A DNA stretch of 64,000 nucleotides, taken from the NCBI RefSeq assembly GCF_042649685.1, contig NZ_JBHRZT010000072.1, positions 496,001 through 560,000 on the forward strand. The letters are read 5' to 3'. How positions within the stretch are numbered: the stretch's first letter is position 1; each line of letters opens with the position of its first letter. This DNA is from Bacillus_BA songklensis (GTDB lineage: Bacteria; Bacillota; Bacilli; Bacillales; Bacillaceae_H). Positions 26,118-34,007 of the stretch are shown here, in pieces. The position numbers and the translations under genes are program-made. The notes beneath the pieces are model-generated. The model searched no databases. It was not told the origin of the DNA and saw only the letters and a program-made list of their open reading frames with translations.

Positions 26118-26720
26118 ATGTTTAACCGATACGATATGGATGGAAGACTTACTATGTTTGAGGGAATTATTCCATATAATCATAGACTAGCACCGCTATT
26201 CATTCGCAACACCTTGTATTCTCTCATTCCAGAAGGTACACAGCATATTTATGTGGTTGGTATTGGTTCTAACCTTATAAACGGCGACAGCCTTGGTCCA
26301 TTTGTTGGAACCTTACTTCACGACTTATATCCAAATCACTTAACGGTCCTGGGAAACCTTCAGTTTCCTTTAGATGCCACAACCCTTGTCCCAGAGTTTT
26401 CGCGTATCACCTTACCAAACAATAGCTTTGTTGTTGCGATTGATAGTGTACTAGGTACAGAAGGAATCGTGAACTCTATTGTTGTTCGGGAAGGTTCTTT
26501 GCTGCCGGGTTTAGGTCTCGGTAATAAACTTCCTCCTATTGGAGACTGCAGCGTGATGGGGGTCGTCCTGGAAAATGATCCTACCGTAGAATGTTCTCTT
26601 CTTTACACGAACCTGCATCTTATTTACACAATGGCTGCTAATATTGCAAAAGGTATATCTCTTGCGGTTAGGCAATATTTTAAATATCCTTCTGATCATC
26701 CAATTTTGCTTTTCAGTTAG
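26118..26720 (+). CDS. yyaC: Spore protease YyaC family (GPR-related)
   Basis: 200 residues. VVGIGSNLINGDSLGPFVGT, then VVAIDSVLGTEGIVNSIVVR and PGLGLGNKLPPIGDCSVMGV correspond to the DUF1256/YyaC core, which is related to the germination protease GPR and to hydrogenase maturation peptidases; the two Asp at GDSLGP and AIDSVLG fit the family's catalytic pair. GGTGAGGTGA precedes the ATG. It stands alone and is presumably expressed during sporulation. Confidence 0.85.
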   Translation: MFNRYDMDGRLTMFEGIIPYNHRLAPLFIRNTLYSLIPEGTQHIYVVGIGSNLINGDSLGPFVGTLLHDLYPNHLTVLGNLQFPLDATTLVPEFSRITLPNNSFVVAIDSVLGTEGIVNSIVVREGSLLPGLGLGNKLPPIGDCSVMGVVLENDPTVECSLLYTNLHLIYTMAANIAKGISLAVRQYFKYPSDHPILLFS

Positions 26721-26901
26721 TAATGGATGTGAGTTGTTTTCATTAATCAATATATTGCCCTCATTTTTCATAAAAATCTACAAACAACTCCAAAACACCC
26801 GCTCGGTACAGATGTACTAAGCGGATGTTAGGTCATGAAGCAGTCAATTTTGTATTTTCCGGGTCCTATCATTACCCGTTATTCGACATCACTATATTTT
26901 T

Positions 26902-27618
26902 CTATTCCTCTAAATGTAAAGCTTTTAATCCAATTTCAGCTAATACTTTCTGCCCTTCGATAGTAGGGTGAATGTCGTTTGGAAGAACGTATTCAGCTTG
27001 CTTCTCCCCGTACGCGGTAAAGGCATCAGCAAGCACGATATTGTTCAATTCCTGGTTAAGACTGTGCACTAAAGATTCAATCTGTGGATTTACCTTATAC
27101 CTTAGCAGAAGATTGCCGATATCGTGTCTTGGATCATCTACTTGGAATGGATTGTAGATGTTATATACCACTACAGGAGCATCGCTCAATTCACGTATTT
27201 CTGATGCGATTTTACTTAATTTCTCTAACACGCTTTGAACTTCATCGTCTGTAACATTGTAATCGGAAAACGCCTGCAATAAATCGTTGCTTCCGATATC
27301 CAGCGTGATGTAGTCTGCATGGGCTACCGCCTGGCGGAATTTCTCGTTTGTCTCTAAGGCATTCAACAAGTCTTGCGTCTTCCATCCCGGAACACCTAAA
27401 TCCCGAACACGAAGATTTGCATAGTCTCCCATGACAAAAGGAAAAGCGTCTTTGGAAACACGTTGGTTATGTTGTTCCAAATTGTAACCAAATGTGATTG
27501 AATCGCCGAGTGCCGTAAGTGATTTTTTTGAATTTTCTTCTTTTGCTGATACGGCTCCGGAAAATAATGCTCCTGCCATTACGGCGGCGGACAACGTGGT
27601 CATTAATTTCTTTTTCAT
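26902..27618 (-). CDS. Secreted SGNH/GDSL hydrolase
   Basis: 238 residues with a clear signal peptide (MKKKLMTTLSAAVMAGALFS, cleavage after GAVSA). Block I ALGDSITFGY contains the catalytic Ser, DLGVPGW the Gly of block II, GSNDLL the Asn of block III, and NDIHPT the Asp/His of block V. It is therefore a complete hydrolase, unlike the cytoplasmic one at 3059 with its altered block III. AAAAGGAGGG precedes the ATG. Likely acts on lipids or acylated carbohydrates outside the membrane. Confidence 0.87.
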   Translation of the reverse strand: MKKKLMTTLSAAVMAGALFSGAVSAKEENSKKSLTALGDSITFGYNLEQHNQRVSKDAFPFVMGDYANLRVRDLGVPGWKTQDLLNALETNEKFRQAVAHADYITLDIGSNDLLQAFSDYNVTDDEVQSVLEKLSKIASEIRELSDAPVVVYNIYNPFQVDDPRHDIGNLLLRYKVNPQIESLVHSLNQELNNIVLADAFTAYGEKQAEYVLPNDIHPTIEGQKVLAEIGLKALHLEE

Positions 27619-27924
27619 CTAACCCTCCTTTTAGTTTATAAAAGCGGCTCTGTAGATTCATACGAATCCCGCTTTCTCTGTTTATGGAATCTATATATTT
27701 CACAAAAATTATTCCAATTAATAAAAAATATAGAAAATATCAGAATTTTATGACTGTATAAAAAAAGCAAAATTCCGACATCAAAATGACACTCTTTTAA
27801 TCTTTTACTTTTAAAAAAATGGAATATTATATAGAAATGGGGGATGGCGGATAATATTTAAACCTTCCCATGCCTTGATAAACGGGAATTAGGGAATTCA
27901 AAAGGTTTTGATGTAGATCATTAA

Positions 27925-27965
27925 AAAAGACAAAGCCCCTTTGATGAACATGGACTTTGTCTTTT
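27925..27965 (-). terminator. Terminator of the ars operon
   Basis: AAAAGACAAAGCC and GGACTTTGTCTTTT arms, 15 bases after the arsC stop on the minus strand. Confidence 0.8.
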
Positions 27966-27980
27966 CGAATTTGTCAAAAG

Positions 27981-28400
27981 TTACTCGCCTGTTTCAGCAA
28001 ATTTCTTGATACGATCACCAATTTCATCACGTACACGTTGGAAAAATGCCCATTTCTCTTCTTCTGTACCTTCTGATTTCGCAGGGTCATCAAATCCCCA
28101 ATGTACGCGTTTAACGTGTGGAGGCGTTACCGGGCAGTGGTCTGCTGCATGTCCGCATAGTGTCACGACTAAGTGGGCATTGTTTAGGATTTCTGGGTCA
28201 ATCACGTCAGATGTTTGATTAGAAATATCAATTCCTGCTTCTTTCATTGCTTTTACAGCATTTGGATTTAATCCGTGAGCTTCAAGTCCTGCACTCCGTA
28301 CCTCCCACTCATCTCCAAGGTGTTTTTTTGCCCAACCTTCAGCCATTTGGCTGCGGCAAGAGTTACCTGTACATAAGAAGTAAATTGTTTTTTTCGCCAT
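27981..28400 (-). CDS. arsC: Arsenate reductase, thioredoxin-coupled type
   Basis: 139 residues of the low-molecular-weight phosphatase fold. The P-loop CTGNSCRSQMAEG holds the nucleophilic Cys near residue 10, and VVTLCGHAADHCP holds the two further Cys of the thioredoxin-linked relay. It reduces arsenate to arsenite, which ArsB then exports. A long A-run and GGAG precede the ATG. Last gene of arsR-arsB-arsC. Confidence 0.95.
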   Translation of the reverse strand: MAKKTIYFLCTGNSCRSQMAEGWAKKHLGDEWEVRSAGLEAHGLNPNAVKAMKEAGIDISNQTSDVIDPEILNNAHLVVTLCGHAADHCPVTPPHVKRVHWGFDDPAKSEGTEEEKWAFFQRVRDEIGDRIKKFAETGE

Positions 28401-28445
28401 GTTGCATGTCTCCTTTTTTTTTTGAGGGTATAAGAATTAATGGAT

Positions 28446-29741
28446 CTAGATAAACAACAACCACAAATATAAACCTAAAAGGGTAATAAACAGAGTTGGA
28501 AACGTTAAGATAATCCCTGTCTTAAAGTAGGTTCTCCAGGAGATTTTCACCCCTTTTAAGGATAGTACGTGTAACCATAACAGGGTTGCCAATGAACCAA
28601 TTGGCGTAATTTTCGGTCCTAAGTCAGAACCAATCACATTTGCATAAATAAGCGCTTCTTTCATGGTACCTGTTGCATTCGTTGCATCGATAGCAAGTGC
28701 ATCAATCATGACTGTAGGCATGTTATTCATAAGGGATGAAAGAATCGCAGCGATAAAGCCCATCGTCATGGTTCCCGCAAACAATCCTTGATCGATTCCC
28801 ATTTGAATGATGTCAGCCAATACGTTTGTTAAACCTACGTTACGTAGTCCATATACCACTACATACATCCCGATCGAGAAGAAAACAATTGCCCAAGGTG
28901 CCCCTTTTAATACTTGTTTCGTATGGACAGCAGGGCTTCTTCTTGCCATTGATAGGAAGAAAATCGCGACAATGCCGGCTATGATGGATACGGGAATGTT
29001 GAAGAATTCACTTACAAAGTACCCAACCAATAATACGCCTAAAACAATCCAAGATAAACGGAACATTTTTTGATCCTGAATGGCATCGACCGGTTTTTTT
29101 AATTGGGCTAAATCATATTGCTTAGGAATGCTTTTTCTAAAAAATAAGTACAATACCGCAATACTTGCGACTAGTGAAAACAGGTCCGGCACAATCATAC
29201 GAGAGGCATATTGCGAAAACTCGATTCCAAAAAAGTCTGCTGATACGATGTTAACCAAGTTACTGACCACTAACGGCAGTGAGGTTGTATCCGCAATAAA
29301 TCCACTTGCAATTATAAATGGAAATACTTTTTTCTCATCGAAATTAAGAGCTCTCACCATCGCAAGCACGATCGGTGTGAGGATGAGCGCTGCTCCATCG
29401 TTTGCAAAGAATGCCGCCACAATGGCTCCCAAAACCGAGACATATACAAACATACGAATGCCATTTCCCTCGGCCGCTCTTGCCATATGTAAAGCAGCCC
29501 ATTCGAAAAACCCGATTTCATCGAGGATTAAGGAAATAACGATAATCGCAATAAACGCTAACGTGGCATTCCATACGATTTGTGTTACGTCGAAAACATC
29601 TTGAAAGTCAACGACGCCCACAAGAAGTGCCAGTAACGCTCCCCCACAGGCAGACCAACCAATCGACAGGTTTCTCGGTTGCCAAATAACAAGAACGAGC
29701 GTCACTAAAAAAATCAATGATGCCAGTATGACTGATGTCAA
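28446..29741 (-). CDS. arsB: Arsenite efflux permease ArsB
   Basis: 431 residues with about 11-12 hydrophobic segments. Typical ArsB features: NLSIGWSACGGALLALLVG near the start, FFANDGAALILTPIVLAMV, and the terminal VIGSDLGPKITPIGSLATLL loop. It exports arsenite or antimonite across the membrane. The start is TTG at 29741 with GGAGGG nine bases before it, 15 bases after the arsR stop. The usual arsenic operon order is kept. Confidence 0.95.
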   Translation of the reverse strand: MTSVILASLIFLVTLVLVIWQPRNLSIGWSACGGALLALLVGVVDFQDVFDVTQIVWNATLAFIAIIVISLILDEIGFFEWAALHMARAAEGNGIRMFVYVSVLGAIVAAFFANDGAALILTPIVLAMVRALNFDEKKVFPFIIASGFIADTTSLPLVVSNLVNIVSADFFGIEFSQYASRMIVPDLFSLVASIAVLYLFFRKSIPKQYDLAQLKKPVDAIQDQKMFRLSWIVLGVLLVGYFVSEFFNIPVSIIAGIVAIFFLSMARRSPAVHTKQVLKGAPWAIVFFSIGMYVVVYGLRNVGLTNVLADIIQMGIDQGLFAGTMTMGFIAAILSSLMNNMPTVMIDALAIDATNATGTMKEALIYANVIGSDLGPKITPIGSLATLLWLHVLSLKGVKISWRTYFKTGIILTFPTLFITLLGLYLWLLFI

Positions 29742-29756
29742 TGTTCAACCCTCCAA

Positions 29757-30104
29757 TTAATCACACATAATACGTAATCCCTGTTGTTCAAGCTCTTTTA
29801 TACGATCGTCTTGACTTGGAATATAATCGAGTAAACCTAGAACAAACTCATAATATTTGCTTTCTTTATTAATGGAATAGAAAATCCATTGTCCCTTACG
29901 AGTTTCTTTCACCAACTCTGCATCGCGCAGTTTACGTAAATGCTGGCTAATCGCTGGTTGGCTTGTCTTAAAGACTGCTACGAACTCACAGACACAGCAA
30001 TCATGACTTTGTAACATTTTCATCATGGTTAATCTTGTTTTATCGCCCAGCAACTTTAAGGTTTGAGCTGCTTTATCCACTTCAACTGTTGCTTTTACCC
30101 TCAT
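29757..30104 (-). CDS. arsR: ArsR family arsenic-responsive repressor
   Basis: 115 residues. The metalloid-binding CCVCEF motif lies in the alpha-3 region, directly before the recognition helix SQPAISQHLRKLRDAELV; KETRKGQWIFYSI forms the winged beta hairpin. It represses arsRBC until As(III) or Sb(III) binds. ATG 30104 is favoured (GGGAGG eleven bases upstream); the in-frame GTG at 30116 overlaps that ribosome site. The upstream 75 bases contain AT-rich inverted strings such as ATAAGC...TTTATAT that may hold the operator. Confidence 0.92.
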   Translation of the reverse strand: MRVKATVEVDKAAQTLKLLGDKTRLTMMKMLQSHDCCVCEFVAVFKTSQPAISQHLRKLRDAELVKETRKGQWIFYSINKESKYYEFVLGLLDYIPSQDDRIKELEQQGLRIMCD

Positions 30105-30238
30105 CCTCCGTGACACCTCCCATTTCTGTTATCATCATATAATAATTTACTTATATAAACAACTGCTTATAACCTTTTTCTGTTCATAGTATTTCTTATC
30201 TTTTCCAAACTATCGATCAAAAGGAAATTTCCACACCC

Positions 30239-30388
30239 TTAACAAGAATTGGTACCATGAACCTGGTAAGTCAAATAAGTCGCATCTTTTATGCCTGTTT
30301 CCAAGGTGGCGACCTGATTGACGATCCCTTCGTTATATATGGCTAGGCTGCTTGGCAAATCCCCTTTTACCGCTTTCCGAATTCTCAT
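30239..30388 (-). pseudogene. N-terminal scrap of a GNAT (phosphinothricin-type) acetyltransferase
   Basis: MRIRKAVKGDLPSSLAIYNE then GIVNQVATLETGIKDATYL matches the opening of Pat/YwnH-like N-acetyltransferases, where AIYNEA-----TATFE is conserved. After 40 residues it turns into an unrelated tail and stops, so the acetyl-CoA-binding core is gone. Confidence 0.6.
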
Positions 30389-30420
30389 CATTCTTCCCTC
30401 TATGTATGATTAAACTGATT

Positions 30421-30577
30421 TTATCAATTTTTTTTGATGTAATTTGTTGCAATTTTTATTTTTTGGTATATACTGTTAATAAATCAAACATCTTTGATTT
30501 ACATATATGTTTTACTACTTATATCTTTATAGCTGATTTTATTTTTCTTTGTTAAATCAAAAAAAGTTGATTTTTAA
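30421..30577 (+). promoter_or_regulatory. Three ATCAA/TTGAT inverted repeats
   Basis: 30480-30501 is a perfect inverted repeat: TAAATCAAA, CATC, TTTGATTTA. 30552-30577 has TAAATCAA and TTGATTTTTA around a six-base spacer, and 30421-30442 has TATCAA and TTGATGTA. All share ATCAA/TTGAT half-sites. Such repeats resemble operators described for ArsR-type arsenic repressors in Gram-positive bacteria, and arsR lies 320 bases away. They precede a run of tiny ORFs. Confidence 0.5.
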
Positions 30578-30603
30578 ACCATTATTAAAAGGAGGCTGCC
30601 TAT

Positions 30604-30663
30604 ATGATGAAAGAACATGCCACAATTCAAACTGTGGTACCATTTAAAAGCAGATCTCATTAG
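30604..30663 (+). CDS. 19-residue peptide ORF with strong ribosome site
   Basis: AAAAGGAGG stands ten bases before the ATG. Product MMKEHATIQTVVPFKSRSH. It may be a leader peptide, a small functional peptide or the head of a truncated gene. It directly follows the third inverted repeat. Confidence 0.35.
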   Translation: MMKEHATIQTVVPFKSRSH

Positions 30664-30767
30664 AAAAGAAACTAGAGGGACTTGGAGCTACTATGAGTTA
30701 AATTTACTTCTGACACTATCTTTTTTGCTTCATTAATCAATATATCTTGATAAAGGGCGTGATTGTT

Positions 30768-30965
30768 ATGATGTATGAATATGAATACGTTATCCTTATG
30801 AGCGAGAAACAAAAAGAAATAGAGCGACGTGCGTTGCATGCCTGGAGAGATGAGCACATTTACCGCCAAAAGAAAACACCCCTGTTCGAGCAACTAATAA
30901 GAGTGTTTCAAAAGAAAAAAGAAGATAACTTATCAGACGATGCATGTTGCTGTCCAACCTGCTAA
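30768..30965 (+). CDS. 65-residue protein ending in a Cys cluster
   Basis: Opens MMYEYEYVILMSEKQKEIER, continues as a basic helix (RALHAWRDEHIYRQKK, LIRVFQKKKEDN) and ends DDACCCPTC. Four Cys in the last six residues could bind a metal or metalloid. AAAGGG lies eleven bases before the ATG. No family recognised. It is transcribed away from the arsRBC operon. Confidence 0.5.
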   Translation: MMYEYEYVILMSEKQKEIERRALHAWRDEHIYRQKKTPLFEQLIRVFQKKKEDNLSDDACCCPTC

Positions 30966-31001
30966 TTTAAAACAATAAACCGAAAAGGAGAAGATGGTCA
31001 A

Positions 31002-31037
31002 ATGAGATATGCTCATGTAGGTATTCTGGATGCTTAA
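31002..31037 (+). CDS. 11-residue ORF
   Basis: AAAAGGAG precedes an ATG that yields MRYAHVGILDA and a stop. Too short to judge; possibly a leader ORF. A small hairpin (CCACA ... TGTGG) and TTCCCATTAATAGGGAA follow before the next gene. Confidence 0.25.
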   Translation: MRYAHVGILDA

Positions 31038-31140
31038 TGGCCACATTCCTACCTGTGGGTTTTGTATGAGAGCTTTTGGCCTAATCTTCATGGTATAAAT
31101 TCCCATTAATAGGGAACCTTAATGCAGGGAGGTGATCTAC

Positions 31141-31305
31141 ATGGAAAACCGTGATCGTACTTTTAAAACTGGGGAAAGTGTTTCCATAGCAGGTGAATAC
31201 GAATCAGAAGCCGGAAAGAAGATGCAATACAAGGAGGGCGACTTATTCGAAGCATGTCCTGCTACCGGTAATAACACCAATTGGAGACGTTGTCTGGTAC
31301 AATAG
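31141..31305 (+). CDS. YjzC-like small protein
   Basis: 54 residues with a strong GGGAGGTGAT site before the ATG. The pattern FKTGESVSIAGEYES, then MQYKEGDLFEACPATGNNTN and WRRCLV follows that of the small YjzC family (FK-GE-----G-Y-------L-KG--FP--------W). Fused by position to the small-ORF run behind the inverted repeats and closed by a good terminator. Two Cys are present. Function unknown. Confidence 0.6.
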   Translation: MENRDRTFKTGESVSIAGEYESEAGKKMQYKEGDLFEACPATGNNTNWRRCLVQ

Positions 31306-31314
31306 CTATTTCTG

Positions 31315-31349
31315 AAATCGGGAAGTCATTTGGCATCCCGATTTTTTTT
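31315..31349 (+). terminator. Terminator of the small-ORF run
   Basis: AAATCGGGA / TCCCGATTT followed by T tract. Confidence 0.85.
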
Positions 31350-31472
31350 ATGAAGGCTCTGTCTGTTGATATTCGCCTATCAGCAACAAAATTCTCCAGC
31401 CGCAATAAAACTTTTCAAAAAAAGGAGTATCATATCAACTTTAAAGCTGAACATTGTCCATATATAAGGACT

Positions 31473-32063
31473 TTAATCGTAAACTTGAGTTCCTATCAGA
31501 TTCCCACATTCACTGCATTCATAATTTTTTGTATAAGTGGGATGGGCATCTATAGAAAACACCATGTTAAACTCATCGTTTCCACAATCACAAATAACCT
31601 TATTGACCGTATATTCAAAATTATTGCCAAATATAACACCTCTGCCGCCGCATGAACATGTTTTAGAACTGGGGTAAAAGCGATGGACCATTCGCAGTTC
31701 CATTCCATGTTTCTTGCATTGGCACCTTAACCATTCTTTAAGGCGGTAGAAGTTTTGCTTGCGTACAGAATCAGACAAATGACGATTTTTCATCATTCCT
31801 TTCACGTTCAAGTCTTCCATCGTGATATACTTCGGCTTGGCTTTCACCAAGGCATGAACGACATCTCTAACATATTCCCTTCGAATGTTCGCTAATCGAA
31901 CATGAAGCTTTTGAACATGGAACATTTGTTTCTGTACGTTTTTATAGCAGTCTCCACCTCCATTCTTTTTCGATTTGTATTGACGGCTTAATTTTCGCTG
32001 CTGCCGCTTTAATGATTTTTCCAATTTTTTCACTCTTTGTGAAATGTTTGATGATGACTGCAT
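31473..32063 (-). pseudogene. tnpB: TnpB (IS605 OrfB) fragment joined to a zinc-ribbon sequence
   Basis: The first 140 codons match the middle of TnpB: VKKLEKSLKRQQRKLSRQYK, ITMEDLNVKGMMKNRHLSDS (RuvC-II Glu) and FYPSSKTCSCGG (first half of the zinc finger). The N-terminal half with the RuvC-I Asp is missing. After CSCGGRG the usual CGHKKELTLKDR-type end and RuvC-III Asp are replaced by KVICDCGNDEFNMVFSIDAH and YECSECGNLIGTQVYD, which looks like a separate small zinc-ribbon protein. The joint is in frame. The nuclease must be inactive. Confidence 0.7.
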
Positions 32064-32144
32064 ACAGCCTTACTATCTTCTGTTTTCAAATATATTGGTG
32101 CCCTCTACCCGCTCTGAGAAGAGTAAAACTCTTCTTTTGTTCAT

Positions 32145-32591
32145 CTACTTCGAAAGTTGGTTTTCTACGTCCATTGTTATTTTTTCAATCATTTCATCTA
32201 GTTTTTCATTATCATACATTTCATCTAGCTCAAATTGACAATCCAAAACAAAATTAAGATTTTTCTCTTTGTACAGGAATTTATATTTGGAACTTATATG
32301 AGGTTTGCCTGTAGAAGGATTAACCTCGATTGAAAATTCACTGTCTAGTTCAGTTGCTAACTGCTCTTCTTTTAAGATGTTTTGGCTGAGTAAATAGTTA
32401 TCCACTATACGTTCAATAACCATCGATAAAGCCATATTAATCGAATGGGCAATTTTATTTTCTTGATAGCGTGCCAAAACATCTTCGATTCTGTAAAGAT
32501 TAATTCCGTTTTCATGTAAATAATCAAAAATTGAATGGAGAAATTCTTCGCGAAAATCATCAGTTGTGAAGTCGAGAATAGCTTCGTTCAA
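32145..32591 (-). CDS. Hypothetical protein, about 148 residues
   Basis: A TTG start at 32591 has AAAAGGGTGATC in front; a frame to 32609 exists but would begin inside this site. The product is acidic and helical (NEAILDFTTDDFREEFLHSI, SINMALSMVIERIVDNYLLS) with a beta-rich C-terminal part. No family recognised. The sequence downstream is the TnpB scrap. Confidence 0.6.
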   Translation of the reverse strand: MNEAILDFTTDDFREEFLHSIFDYLHENGINLYRIEDVLARYQENKIAHSINMALSMVIERIVDNYLLSQNILKEEQLATELDSEFSIEVNPSTGKPHISSKYKFLYKEKNLNFVLDCQFELDEMYDNEKLDEMIEKITMDVENQLSK

Positions 32592-32830
32592 TAAGATCAC
32601 CCTTTTCAAATTGGTTTAGCTTTTGGATGTTTCAATGTTATTTTTTTACTTAAAGAAAAAAACATTCGAAAAAATGAACAAATAAATAAAAAGGGCCGGA
32701 TAACCGTCTATTTTACTTAATGAATAGTATCTTTTTTTAAAAGTAAGGATGTTTTTTATTGGAAAGGATGGGTAACATAAAAATATTTAAGTATGAAATG
32801 ATACTTCATCGGGAAAAGGGGAAATAAATT

Positions 32831-33661
32831 ATGGAACTAACACCAAAGCAGCGTATTCAATTACATGGCTTTAATAATCTTACAAAATCATTAAGTTTTA
32901 ATATGTATGACATTTGCTATACAAAAACAAAAGAAGAACGTGAAGCCTACATAGAGTACATAGATGAACAATACAATGCAGAGAGATTAACAAAGATTTT
33001 AAAAACTGTATCTGATATTATAGGCGCACACGTATTAAATGTCGCGAAACAGGATTACGTTCCACAAGGAGCGAGTGTGACCGTATTGGTTTCGGAGGGA
33101 CCCGTGGTGGAAGTACCAACCGAATCGTTCGAAGAATCACCTGGCCCTCTTCCTGAAGCTGTTGTCATGGCATTGGATAAGAGTCATATCACGGTTCATA
33201 CTTATCCCGAATACCATCCGAATGAAGGTATCAGTACGTTCAGAGCCGATATTGATGTGTCTACGTGCGGAGAAATTTCGCCACTTAAAGCACTAAATTA
33301 TCTTATTCACTCGTTTGATACAGATATTATGACGATTGATTATCGCGTCCGAGGCTTTACCCGAGATATTAATGGACGCAAATTGTTTATCGATCACGAT
33401 ATTAGTTCCATCCAAAACTACATACCAGAAGATATGAAACGCTTATACGACATGATTGACGTGAATATCTATCAAGAAAATATTTTTCACACTAAATGCA
33501 AACTACGAGAATTCGACTTAGATAATTACTTATTCGGACATACAAAAAAAGAGATAAGTTCTGAAGAAATAGAAGAAATAACCAAAAAACTACACCATGA
33601 AATGGATGAAATATTTTACGGAAAAAATATTAATCATGGCTCAATAGAGGAAAATTACTAA
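32831..33661 (+). CDS. speD: S-adenosylmethionine decarboxylase proenzyme, enterobacterial type
   Basis: 276 residues. ALDKSHITVHTYPEYHP carries the Lys-Ser self-cleavage site that makes the pyruvoyl group, and FRADIDVSTCGEISPLKALN, TIDYRVRGFTRDINGRKLFI and DVNIYQENIFHTKCKLREFD match the E. coli SpeD class. The enzyme supplies decarboxylated SAM for spermidine synthesis. Most Bacillus carry a SpeD of about 126 residues that is only distantly related, so this long type is unusual. A terminator and a GAGGATGGCTC palindrome follow. No speE lies beside it. Confidence 0.92.
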   Translation: MELTPKQRIQLHGFNNLTKSLSFNMYDICYTKTKEEREAYIEYIDEQYNAERLTKILKTVSDIIGAHVLNVAKQDYVPQGASVTVLVSEGPVVEVPTESFEESPGPLPEAVVMALDKSHITVHTYPEYHPNEGISTFRADIDVSTCGEISPLKALNYLIHSFDTDIMTIDYRVRGFTRDINGRKLFIDHDISSIQNYIPEDMKRLYDMIDVNIYQENIFHTKCKLREFDLDNYLFGHTKKEISSEEIEEITKKLHHEMDEIFYGKNINHGSIEENY

Positions 33662-33782
33662 TTTTGCCAATAATGCGATGACAAGGTACCGTATTGCTGT
33701 TATAACACTATAAAGGTTAATAAATTATTCTTTCGCTAATTCACTTGATACCAACCATGGATAGCGAAATAAACGAACAAAA

Positions 33783-33817
33783 AGCCGATTTTTTCCTTGG
33801 CGCAGGAAAAATCGGCT
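33783..33817 (+). terminator. Terminator of speD
   Basis: AGCCGATTTTTTCC / GGAAAAATCGGCT arms. Confidence 0.75.
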
Positions 33818-33838
33818 AATCGATTGCTGCACAACAAA

Positions 33839-33876
33839 GAGGATGGCTCAAAAGACATGCCTTTTGAGCCATCCTC
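33839..33876. repeat. GAGGATGGCTCAAAAG palindrome
   Basis: Perfect 16-base arms GAGGATGGCTCAAAAG / CTTTTGAGCCATCCTC; third copy of the family at 6920 and 21149, with compensating changes in both arms that keep the hairpin. Confidence 0.75.
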
Positions 33877-34007
33877 TTATTTCATTTCGATTTATGGCAA
33901 CATCTAAGATAGATACTCCCAGAACCCCGACTGCAACGATTTTACCTGCATCTCGCAATCCTTGTTTCTAACGGTCCTCCGCCTAACGGAACGGACATAG
34001 TTTAGTG

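Noticed and set aside
29080..29604. 174-codon plus-strand open frame
   Set aside because: It lies wholly antisense inside arsB, has no ribosome site and its composition is that of a reversed membrane-protein gene.
31281..31655. 124-codon plus-strand open frame after the YjzC-like gene
   Set aside because: It runs through a terminator and then antisense to the TnpB fragment; no coding character.
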